This document shows positions 1-6,650 of a DNA stretch of 9,417 bases, one piece after another (position 1 is the first letter of the stretch; each line of letters starts with the position of its first letter). The notes beneath the pieces are model-generated. The model saw only the letters and a list, made by a program, of their open reading frames with translations, searched no databases and had not been told where the DNA came from. Origin of the DNA: Verrucomicrobiales bacterium. Lineage in GTDB: Bacteria; Verrucomicrobiota; Verrucomicrobiia; Limisphaerales; F1-80-MAGS106. Location: contig CANLCA010000077.1 in the NCBI GenBank assembly GCA_947487925.1, positions 1 through 9,417 of the forward strand. The letters are read 5' to 3'. Position numbers and translations under genes: made by a program.

Positions 1-657
1 ACGCATCTGGTCCCGCCATCGTACGCGCTCCCGGCTGACTCCAAGCCCATTCGCTACCCGTCGGAATTACGCGGATGGCTTAAAGAGTATGAAAAGAAAT
101 ATGGCCGGCAGCGTTCGAGCACGCTGACGACCGAACAGGTTCCCATCGAATGGACCTGCGGAGAAGCGCGAGTCATCGACGTCCAATCGCTGGTGGGTTC
201 GACCAAGCCGGCGAGCTGGCCCGCCTCACCGGAGATCACGGTCGATCATGTGCGAGCCTACGAACGAACGGCGGGCGCCTTGCGACCCGGTGATGTCGTC
301 ATTTTCCGCACGGGCCACAACGATCGTCACCTTCAGCCACCGCTCGACCACCCCGGGATGTGGCTTGATCCGCTGCGTGGCAAAGCAGAAGGCTGGCCCG
401 CGCCTGGTCCCGATGTGGTTGTTTACCTGAAGGAAAAGGGGATCCGCTGCGTGGCCAGCGATGCACCGGACCTCGGCGGCGTCGATCCGCGCCGGGCCTT
501 GATGACCTACTGGGCCCTGGGCAGTCGCGAAATGGTCGGCGTCGAGTTTCTGGTCAACGTCAGCAAGATTCCCGCGTCGGGTGGGTACTTTCTCTTCGCG
601 GCGGTCAAAATCCGCAACTGCCATGGCGGACCAGGGCGAGCGATCGTCCTGTTTTGA
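1..657 (+). CDS. cyclase family protein (kynurenine formamidase-like), 5'-truncated by window edge
   Basis: Reading frame 1 is open from the first base to the TGA at 655-657, giving 218 visible residues and no start codon in view. The visible part begins THLVPPSYALP; in this family such a segment directly follows the metal-binding HxGTHxDxPxH motif, so the visible His is probably its last ligand (inference). Then come a VIDVQSLVGS strand, the GDVVIFRTGHNDRH segment, the IRCVASDAPDLGGVDP region and a C-terminal GGPGRAIVLF, all in the order typical of the cyclase/kynurenine formamidase family. Known members are Mn/Zn-dependent hydrolases of amide or ester bonds, such as N-formylkynurenine formamidase. 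The substrate here cannot be told. An internal GTG at 193 is not the real start, because homologous-looking sequence continues upstream to the edge. It lies on the strand opposite the RidA-like and DUF59 genes further along. Confidence 0.85.
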   Translation, partial: THLVPPSYALPADSKPIRYPSELRGWLKEYEKKYGRQRSSTLTTEQVPIEWTCGEARVIDVQSLVGSTKPASWPASPEITVDHVRAYERTAGALRPGDVVIFRTGHNDRHLQPPLDHPGMWLDPLRGKAEGWPAPGPDVVVYLKEKGIRCVASDAPDLGGVDPRRALMTYWALGSREMVGVEFLVNVSKIPASGGYFLFAAVKIRNCHGGPGRAIVLF

Positions 658-682
658 GGAGGGATTCTCAACCTGTCCTCAA
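654..682 (+). terminator. possible stem-loop at the end of the cyclase gene
   Basis: A perfect 7-base inverted repeat, TTGAGGA at 654-660 and TCCTCAA at 676-682, encloses a 15-base loop and overlaps the stop codon. A shorter alternative pairing (TTGAG 654-658 with CTCAA 667-671) competes with it. No T-run follows, so this is not a classical intrinsic terminator. It may be chance. Confidence 0.2.
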
Positions 683-802
683 TATGTTACCAAACCCGCT
701 GAGGGCAAACGCAGTCCTAGCCTGGCGGATATTCGATACGGAAACACTGTGCGATTGACCGTTTGGCACGGCTTAATCCTTCCCACAACGCTCGTTCATT
801 TC

Positions 803-1108
803 ATGAATGGAAATGCCGCCATGGCGAGAACGGTGTTCACCGCTGTTCAGATTCTCGAGTGCAACGGCGCTGGGCCGTACCCCGTCTTGTTCGAAGGGAA
901 CCGCATCGCCTAAGTCGTGCAACCTTCCGAACCTTGGAACCATGGCCACGCGGAGATTCATCGGTGGCAGGACCCGCGGACGACTCGTCTCTTGGGGAAA
1001 ATCCAGCTCGGCGACGGTCAGGCATCACCCAACAATGTCGATGTGACGTGGCTCCAGGAGCGTGGAGTGTTCCGGTGGGACGGTGAAGTGGACGATGGGA
1101 GTTCCTGA
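803..1108 (+). pseudogene. coding-looking remnant with one in-frame stop, family not recognised
   Basis: The gap between the cyclase and the DUF1549 gene carries a frame that reads like protein. From ATG 803 it gives 36 codons ending ...PYPVLFEGNRIA, then TAA at 911-913, then continues in the same frame as VVQPSEPWNHGHAEIHRWQ and ends ...VTWLQERGVFRWDGE and a TGA at 1106-1108. The composition (Trp, Asp, Gly, aromatic-rich beta-like stretches) resembles the C-terminal end of a secreted beta-propeller or BNR-type protein, but I do not recognise the family. The frame is also open upstream back into the cyclase gene, without a convincing start or Shine-Dalgarno site. The most economical reading is the decayed 3' end of a former gene with one nonsense mutation. 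Chance openness in GC-rich DNA is the alternative. Confidence 0.3.
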
Positions 1109-1213
1109 TCCGAACACGATGGACCCCCGAGATGCTGAGCGGAACTTCGGATCTAAAACAATCGCTAAAAAAGTGCGTTGTCCGCCGGGCTCACACCCGT
1201 TAATCTGTGTGTG

Positions 1214-3952
1214 ATGCGAAGGCTTTGTCCTGTTAATTTGGCGAGGCGCCAGAGTGCTGTGGAAGAGCCGCCCTCGGGGTTCAAACGTTCCTGCCCTCGC
1301 TCGTCCAGGGTGGTGGATTTCCTTGTTCTCTGCTGCCTGGCCGCCGCCGGATTGGGCGGGATTGTCCGAGCTGAAACCGAGCCGAAATCGATCCGTTTCG
1401 AGGAGCATATCCGTCCTGTCTTCAAAGCGATGTGCTTTCATTGCCATGGGGAGGAAATAGAGAAAAAAGGAGACCTGGACCTCCGGCTCGTCCGCTTGAT
1501 GAAAGCAGGAGGCAAGTCAGGCTCCGTGCTGAACCCGGGAGATGCGAAGGGCAGTTTGATATGGCGCAAAATCAATTCCGACAAAATGCCCGAGGGCTCA
1601 AAGAAGCTCACTCCATCCCAAAAGGCGCTGGTTTTCCGATGGATTGAGCAAGGAGCCCTCACCACCGATCCCGAGCCTGCGAACGTGGCCGACGCTCGGT
1701 TCTCGGCCGTTGAACTCAAGCATTGGGCTTTTCAGCCGGTGACACGCCCAGAAGTTCCGAAGGTTGAGGGATACACGCTTTCCACGCCGTTGGACGCCTT
1801 CATCGCACGCCGCCTAGCCGAACGAGCCCTGCCTTTCTCTCCGCCCGCCGACCGGCCCACTTTGATCCGCCGGGTCACGTTCGACTTGACGGGCCTTCCG
1901 CCCACCGTGGAGGCGGTCCGAGCCTTCAACGAGGACACTGCGCCGAACGCTTACGAGCGCCTCGTGGATCGCATCCTCGCCTCCCCTCAATTCGGAGTGC
2001 GTTGGGGACGTCATTGGCTCGACATTGCGGGATTTGCGGAAAGCGAGGGAGGGGTCGAGGCTGATCCGAAGCGGCCGCACGCCTGGCGCTACAGGGATTA
2101 CGTTATCAACTCCTTCAACGCCAATAAACCCATCGATGCCTTCTTTCGCGAGCAACTCGCGGGTGACGAGATCGCTCCCTCAAGCCCCCCGGATCCTCGC
2201 AACGCGAGGGAGATCGAGCTCTTGACCGCTTCCGGGTTCTTGCGCATGGCGCCCGATCCGACACAAGCGAACGACACCTTGGACAACCGTAACGCAGCGG
2301 CCTCTGATTCCATTAAAGTGCTGAGCACCGCGCTGCTGGGGCTCACGGTCGGTTGCGCGCAATGCCACGACCACAAATACGACCCAATCACCATCAACGA
2401 CTACTATTCCTTTCGAGCCATTTTCGATCCCTTGTTTCCGCTCCGTGGCAATGATTGGCGCCGGCCCAGCGAACGTTTGATCGACTTCACCCCGACGGAC
2501 GTGCGGGCCAAGGCTGAGCGTATTGAAGCGGAAGCGAAGGTCGTCGAGGACGAAATCAACGCCCGCAAGCTCGAACTCGGCAAGGAAATCCTCACCAAGA
2601 AGTTGGCGGATGTGCCTGCAGAACAGCGGGACGAAGTGCGCCTCGCGAACGAGGCAGCCGAGAAGGATCGCAATGAAAGGCAGCGCAAGCTGCTCGAAGA
2701 CTACCCGATGGTGAAATCCCCTCAGTTCATCGCCGGGTTTTTGGTCGAGTACGATAACGCGGTTCACCGCAAATTCGAGAAAGAGTCGGAGAAAGTCGCT
2801 GCCATCCGGGCCACAAAACCACCGAAACACCAGCTGATGATCGCGGACGAAAAACCCGGCGTCGCCCCCGTCAGCGCCGTTTTGTTCCGCGGCGATCCCG
2901 CAAGCCCCGGCGAGCTTGTCTCCCCTTCAGAATTGGCCGTGCTCAGACGCCACCCTCCGCTGCCCTCCCTGCCGAGCAAAGATCCGAATCGTCCCACGAC
3001 CGGAAGGCGCCTCGCCTACGCCCAGCATTTGACCAGTGGTGCTCATCCGCTGACCGCCCGCGCCTTTGTGAATCGCTTGTGGCTGCATCACTTCGGGCGA
3101 GGCTTGGTGGCTACTCCCAACGATTTCGGGCTGAATGGGGATCGCCCCTCTCACCCTGAGCTCTTGGATTGGCTGGCCGGCGAATTCGTTCGTTATGGCT
3201 GGGATCAAAAACGTCTCCATCGTTTAATCCTGTTATCGACCACTTATCAGCAACAGTCCCGCCGAACTCCACGGCTGGATGAGCTCGACCCGCAGAACGA
3301 ACTCGTCGGAAGAATGAACCTGCGCCGCATGGAAGCGGAAGCAATTCGCGACTCGGTCCTGGCGGTCAGCGGAAAATTGAATCCTGCCCTGGGAGGATCC
3401 AGCATCCCGGTGACGGTGAATGGAGAGGGAAAAGCGGTCCTCGGCGAACAGAAGTTTAGGGAAGGCCTAGTGTCTGGGGTCGAGGACGCGAGCCAAGCCA
3501 ACGCCTTTCGCCGAAGCATCTTTGTGGAAGTTCAACGATCCCTCCCCCTGAACATGCTCGTCACGTTCGATCAGCCTGAAATGAATCCGAATTGCGATCT
3601 CCGGCGCCATTCGACCGTGACCACTCAATCCCTCTGGTTTCTGAACGATGAGTTCTTGGTGCAAGCGGCGGACGACCTGGCTCAGTTCATCATGGACACC
3701 TGTGCCGACGATCCAGAGTCCCAGCTCCGCAGCCTTTATCGTCGATTGTTCGCCTCCGACCCCTCCTCTGAGGAGGTCACCTCCTTGGCCGGTTTCCTTT
3801 CTCAACAATCCGACTACTACCGTTTGAACCCCGATCCGGAGTTTGAAAAGCGAGCCGGACCCGCGGGCAAAACAAAGGCCCCGGCAACTCGCGCTCTGAG
3901 CGCGCTGTGCCAGACTTTGCTCGCTTCAAACCGGTTTCTCTACGTCGATTAG
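1214..3952 (+). CDS. exported cytochrome c-like (PSCyt1) / DUF1549 / DUF1553 domain protein
   Basis: This is a large exported protein of 912 residues from ATG 1214 (924 if the in-frame TTG 1178 is used). No good Shine-Dalgarno site precedes either start, nor GTG 1259 or GTG 1310, so the start is uncertain. ATG was preferred. A hydrophobic segment (VVDFLVLCCLAAAGLGGIV, about residues 33-51) ending near RAETE looks like a signal peptide with a long n-region. Residues about 62-150 match the planctomycete cytochrome c domain, with a CFHCH haem motif at 74-78 and a KMPEG segment (Met125) as possible axial ligand. DUF1549 follows (about 192-410), with a second CxxCH (CAQCH, 381-385) in its usual place, then a charged helical stretch (about 430-535), then DUF1553 (about 597 to the C-terminus, with the RAFVNRLWLHHFGRGLV signature). 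Domain order and length are normal for the family. Biochemical function is unknown; the CxxCH motifs suggest covalent haem in the periplasm. It is followed 8 bases later by its usual DUF1501 partner. Confidence 0.93.
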   Translation: MRRLCPVNLARRQSAVEEPPSGFKRSCPRSSRVVDFLVLCCLAAAGLGGIVRAETEPKSIRFEEHIRPVFKAMCFHCHGEEIEKKGDLDLRLVRLMKAGGKSGSVLNPGDAKGSLIWRKINSDKMPEGSKKLTPSQKALVFRWIEQGALTTDPEPANVADARFSAVELKHWAFQPVTRPEVPKVEGYTLSTPLDAFIARRLAERALPFSPPADRPTLIRRVTFDLTGLPPTVEAVRAFNEDTAPNAYERLVDRILASPQFGVRWGRHWLDIAGFAESEGGVEADPKRPHAWRYRDYVINSFNANKPIDAFFREQLAGDEIAPSSPPDPRNAREIELLTASGFLRMAPDPTQANDTLDNRNAAASDSIKVLSTALLGLTVGCAQCHDHKYDPITINDYYSFRAIFDPLFPLRGNDWRRPSERLIDFTPTDVRAKAERIEAEAKVVEDEINARKLELGKEILTKKLADVPAEQRDEVRLANEAAEKDRNERQRKLLEDYPMVKSPQFIAGFLVEYDNAVHRKFEKESEKVAAIRATKPPKHQLMIADEKPGVAPVSAVLFRGDPASPGELVSPSELAVLRRHPPLPSLPSKDPNRPTTGRRLAYAQHLTSGAHPLTARAFVNRLWLHHFGRGLVATPNDFGLNGDRPSHPELLDWLAGEFVRYGWDQKRLHRLILLSTTYQQQSRRTPRLDELDPQNELVGRMNLRRMEAEAIRDSVLAVSGKLNPALGGSSIPVTVNGEGKAVLGEQKFREGLVSGVEDASQANAFRRSIFVEVQRSLPLNMLVTFDQPEMNPNCDLRRHSTVTTQSLWFLNDEFLVQAADDLAQFIMDTCADDPESQLRSLYRRLFASDPSSEEVTSLAGFLSQQSDYYRLNPDPEFEKRAGPAGKTKAPATRALSALCQTLLASNRFLYVD

Positions 3953-3954
3953 GA
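3951..3954 (+). promoter_or_regulatory. Shine-Dalgarno site of the DUF1501 gene, overlapping the upstream stop
   Basis: AGGA lies six bases before ATG 3961 and overlaps the TAG stop (3950-3952) of the DUF1549/DUF1553 gene. It decides the start at 3961 over the upstream in-frame codon at 3907, which lies inside the previous gene, and it implies translational coupling of the two genes. Confidence 0.6.
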
Positions 3955-3960
3955 TACGTG

Positions 3961-5430
3961 ATGCCAAATCCAATCAATTCCCACGGACTTTGTTCGCGCC
4001 GACACGTGCTCCGCACTTCGGCCTTTGGTTTGAGCTCGGTAGCCGCCGCTTGGTTACTGAAGCAGGATGGCTTGCTCGGGGCAGAACCCGTCAAACCTCC
4101 CTTGGAACCTGCATCCTACGATCTCCTCCCCAAAGCACCCACGCGGCCCGGAAAAGCCCGGGCGATGATCTCCATGTTCATGCTGGGTGGTCCCAGTCAA
4201 GTGGACCTTTTTGACCCAAAACCCGAATTGATCAAACGCAACGGCCAGTCTTTCCCGGGAGATGTCAAGTGGGACAACCCCGCCCAAGCCAGCCGGGAAA
4301 TCATGGCACCGCTCTGGAAATTTCAACATCATGGACGATGCGGCATGGAGCTTTCAGAACTCCTGCCCCACCTGGGTGGTGTCGCCGACGAAATCACTCT
4401 GATCCGTTCCATGAGAACCGGAGTCAACAATCATGTGCCTTCGAATTTCGCCCTGACCACGGGCAAACCCGAACACGGACGAGCGGTGCTGGGAAGCTGG
4501 CTGGCCAGCGCTCTCGGCAGCGTGTCCCAGGATCTTCCCGCCTTCGTTGCCCTGACCGACCCGCGCGGGTTACCCTTGCTCGGCGGGGAAAACTGGCATC
4601 ACGGGCGGCTTCCCTCGATCTACCAAGGCACGATGGTGCGTCCGACCGAGCCCCGCATTTTCAACCTCGCCCCGCCCAGCCGGCTCCGCGGCGCCCCCCA
4701 GTCGGCGCAACTCAACTTGCTGCATTCGCTCAACCGGCGGCACCTCGTCGACCACCCGGGCGAGAACGAACTCGAGGCGCGCATGGCAAGTTACCAACTG
4801 GCTGCCCGCATGCAGTTAGCCGCCACCGAAGCATTCGATATCTCCACTGAATCCGAGGCGACACGCCGCCTTTACGGGGTCGACCAAGACGTGACGCGGG
4901 ATTATGGCACTCGCTGCCTCATCGCCCGGCGCCTCGTGGAACGGGGCGTTCGCTTCGTTCAGATCTTCTGCAACGGGCAAACCTGGGACCACCACGGTTC
5001 CATAAACACCGCCCTTCCTGCTCGCTGTCGCGAGATCGACCAACCAGCCGCCGCTTTGGTCCGCGACCTCCAACAGCGCGGCCTCCTCGATTCGACCCTC
5101 GTTCATTGGGGTGGCGAGATGGGGCGCCTTCCCGTCATCCAGTTCCGAGATGGGCTCACTCAACGCGACAAAGTCGGACGGGACCACAACACCTACGGCT
5201 TCAGCATGTGGGTCGCGGGTGGCGGTTTTCGAGGAGGCTACATCCATGGCGCGACCGATGAGTTTTCGCATCACGCCATCCAAGGCACGGTTCATCATTA
5301 CGATTGGCTGGCCACAGTCCTCCACCTGTTTGGCTTGGACCACAACGAATTGAGGTTTCGTGTGGGGCCAAGAGATTTGAAACTGGTGGAACACGCCGAA
5401 GCCCGAGTGGTTCAGGATTTGCTCGCCTGA
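3961..5430 (+). CDS. Tat-exported DUF1501 domain protein
   Basis: The protein has 489 residues from ATG 3961. The N-terminus carries a twin-arginine type signal: CSRRHVLRTSAFGLSSVAAA at residues 11-30, with cleavage likely near LLGAEP (about 41). The body is a DUF1501 protein, a family placed in the alkaline phosphatase/sulfatase-like superfamily. Visible hallmarks are MISMFMLGGPSQVDLFDP (69-86), the NHVPSNFALTTGKP region (157-170), TWDHHGSI (341-348), STLVHWGGEMGR (378-389), GRDHN (406-410) and the HHYDWLATVLHLFGLD tail (445-460). Asp and His residues in these motifs sit where metal ligands are found in the superfamily, but no substrate is established. Length is ordinary. It is co-transcribed with, and probably translationally coupled to, the DUF1549/DUF1553 gene, and both products should be periplasmic. 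The C-terminal LAxVLHLFGLDH pattern indicates that the gene is complete. Confidence 0.92.
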   Translation: MPNPINSHGLCSRRHVLRTSAFGLSSVAAAWLLKQDGLLGAEPVKPPLEPASYDLLPKAPTRPGKARAMISMFMLGGPSQVDLFDPKPELIKRNGQSFPGDVKWDNPAQASREIMAPLWKFQHHGRCGMELSELLPHLGGVADEITLIRSMRTGVNNHVPSNFALTTGKPEHGRAVLGSWLASALGSVSQDLPAFVALTDPRGLPLLGGENWHHGRLPSIYQGTMVRPTEPRIFNLAPPSRLRGAPQSAQLNLLHSLNRRHLVDHPGENELEARMASYQLAARMQLAATEAFDISTESEATRRLYGVDQDVTRDYGTRCLIARRLVERGVRFVQIFCNGQTWDHHGSINTALPARCREIDQPAAALVRDLQQRGLLDSTLVHWGGEMGRLPVIQFRDGLTQRDKVGRDHNTYGFSMWVAGGGFRGGYIHGATDEFSHHAIQGTVHHYDWLATVLHLFGLDHNELRFRVGPRDLKLVEHAEARVVQDLLA

Positions 5431-5508
5431 GCCGGCTTCTCGGGTGTGGGGCAGGAAGTGACGGCGTTGCTGATTATGCCCACCACGCTCCCACGGCCGG
5501 CGACTCAG
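5431..5508. other. short gap downstream of DUF1501, at the convergent junction
   Basis: Gap of 78 bases between the DUF1501 stop and the minus-strand remnant. The palindromic hexamer GCCGGC occurs at both ends (5431-5436 and 5496-5501) and could pair over a long loop, and a GGGCA/TGCCC pair lies inside. There is no T-run and no strong hairpin, so I cannot call a terminator although one is expected at a convergent junction. Confidence 0.2.
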
Positions 5509-5754
5509 TCAATCCGCGGTCTTCGGCTCTTTTAGTTCGATCCAACGCATGTTGCTAAAAACCTGGCGCTGGTCGGCGGACGCTTTTCTGGCGATCAGCA
5601 GAGAGTCCACTTCGTCCTGGGCTTTAAGCGGATAACCCTCGGCATCCTTGAACCCCTCCGGCACGGAAAGAAGAAAAGTGGTAAATCGCGCGTTCGCATT
5701 CAAGGCACAGTGGACGTGGTATGGGCGGACGGTACCAGCAACCGCCCATTTGTG
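5509..5754 (-). pseudogene. C-terminal coding remnant, family not recognised
   Basis: The minus-strand frame from 5754 down to the TGA at 5509-5511 reads as 81 protein-like residues: HKWAVAGTVRPYHVHCALNA, then RFTTFLLSVPEGFKDAEGYP, then a region with SADQRQVFSNMRWIELKEP. Directly upstream in frame is a TGA (5755-5757), and further upstream the frame runs into the end of the RidA-like gene. The only possible start is a TTG at 5703, in the middle of convincing sequence and without a Shine-Dalgarno site. I read it as the 3' end of a lost gene whose upstream part was deleted or replaced. A real 64-residue protein from TTG 5703 is the alternative. The family is not recognised; the tone is that of a secreted carbohydrate-related or beta-rich protein, which is only an impression. 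Confidence 0.4.
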
Positions 5755-5789
5755 TCACTGGCGAGGACCGACCCATTTTCTGGTAATGG

Positions 5790-6545
5790 TTATGCCAACC
5801 ATTGGGTCACGACGCCGCGCAAATCCATTTCGTATTCGATGTCGATCACAGGGGGACGGGTATAGTGCCAGCATACGCCGAGGCGTTGTGCGCTGGGCAG
5901 GCGATCCTGCAACAGGGTTTCCATCAGCGGGTGGATTGTGTGAATCGTATAGACATTGGCAGCGGTGACTTCGTTCCAGCCCACGTCGAGACTGCTCAAA
6001 CGTTCCGCCATCACATCGCAGACGTAGCGCGCCTTTTCCGCGATGGCCTCGGGCGAGGTCTCGCCACGACGCACGATACCGTCCGAGACAAGAGTGCCCT
6101 CGGCCAACTCACCCGCGCCCGCGACGATGAAGGTCCGCTGCTCTGACGCGGCGCTCGGACGCACGAATGAGAAGGCATGCAGGACCGGCTCGAGGGAATC
6201 GAGTGCGATCGGACAGACGTTGGTTCGCGCGATGGGGTTGACGCCGTCCACGAACACGCCCCACTCCTCCAGTATAGCGCAGTAGCCGCGATTGAACTTA
6301 ACGAACAACTCCATGGTGAAAGGCTGGGGTGAGCGCAGCTCGATGGCGCAGAGTTCCGCGCGCTGGCGCCCATGATCCCGGAGAAAACGATCCACCTGAT
6401 CCAAGCCGACGCGCCAGTGCTGAGGGACTTGCAGCGTGACGTGAACGACCTCATGGCCGGGATCAGCGATGACGCCACAGGAATACGGAGCGATTCCGGG
6501 CAAGAATTGGTAGTGGCCTGCGGGATGAGAAATGAGGCGGGTCAT
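5790..6545 (-). CDS. double-domain RidA/YjgF-like protein, possible aminomuconate-type deaminase
   Basis: The protein has 251 residues from ATG 6545 to TAA (5790-5792), with no signal peptide, so it is likely cytoplasmic. It reads as two YjgF/RidA-type halves. The first (about 30-115) contains HEVVHVTLQV, RAELCAIELRSPQPF and NPIARTNVCP (103-112), the last resembling the ligand-binding Arg loop of RidA. The second (about 120-245) contains RTFIVAGAGELAEGT, a helix with EAIAEKARYVCDVMAERL, NVYTIHTIHP and RPPVIDIEYEMDLRG (230-244). Known RidA proteins hydrolyse enamine/imine intermediates, and catabolic relatives deaminate 2-aminomuconate. This length and architecture recall the 2-amino-5-chloromuconate deaminase (CnbZ) group, from memory and not verified. 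The substrate is therefore open. No clear Shine-Dalgarno site is seen. It lies 105 bases downstream of the Gfo/Idh/MocA gene on the same strand, and a coding remnant follows 35 bases after its stop. Confidence 0.8.
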   Translation of the reverse strand: MTRLISHPAGHYQFLPGIAPYSCGVIADPGHEVVHVTLQVPQHWRVGLDQVDRFLRDHGRQRAELCAIELRSPQPFTMELFVKFNRGYCAILEEWGVFVDGVNPIARTNVCPIALDSLEPVLHAFSFVRPSAASEQRTFIVAGAGELAEGTLVSDGIVRRGETSPEAIAEKARYVCDVMAERLSSLDVGWNEVTAANVYTIHTIHPLMETLLQDRLPSAQRLGVCWHYTRPPVIDIEYEMDLRGVVTQWLA

Positions 6546-6650
6546 GGAGTCTTTGCGTTTGATGGTCTCCGGTTCTTAGGTTCCACCGGACTCGATTCCT
6601 TTCGGTTCAGGACGATCTTCTGTGATCAGCTTCCAACTTGAAGGGCCGCC
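6546..6650 (-). other. gap between the oxidoreductase and RidA-like genes
   Basis: Gap of 105 bases without a gene. A 6-base inverted repeat, TCCGGT (6568-6573) and ACCGGA (6585-6590), with an 11-base loop is the only structure noticed. It has no T-run. The two genes may be co-transcribed, but the spacing does not prove it. Confidence 0.2.

Noticed and set aside
226..624. Long minus-strand open frame opposite the cyclase gene
   Set aside because: It is antisense to a well-supported coding frame and shows no family features; a GC-rich shadow.
2180..2830. 216-codon minus-strand open frame inside the DUF1549/DUF1553 gene
   Set aside because: Its composition mirrors the antisense of a real gene, with no start signal and no recognisable domain.
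4269..4850. 193-codon plus-strand open frame inside the DUF1501 gene
   Set aside because: Arg/Pro-rich out-of-frame reading of a well-supported gene.
5431..5501. GCCGGC pair after DUF1501 as a bidirectional terminator
   Set aside because: The arms are about 60 bases apart, the hexamer is self-palindromic and no T-run follows; not strong enough to call.
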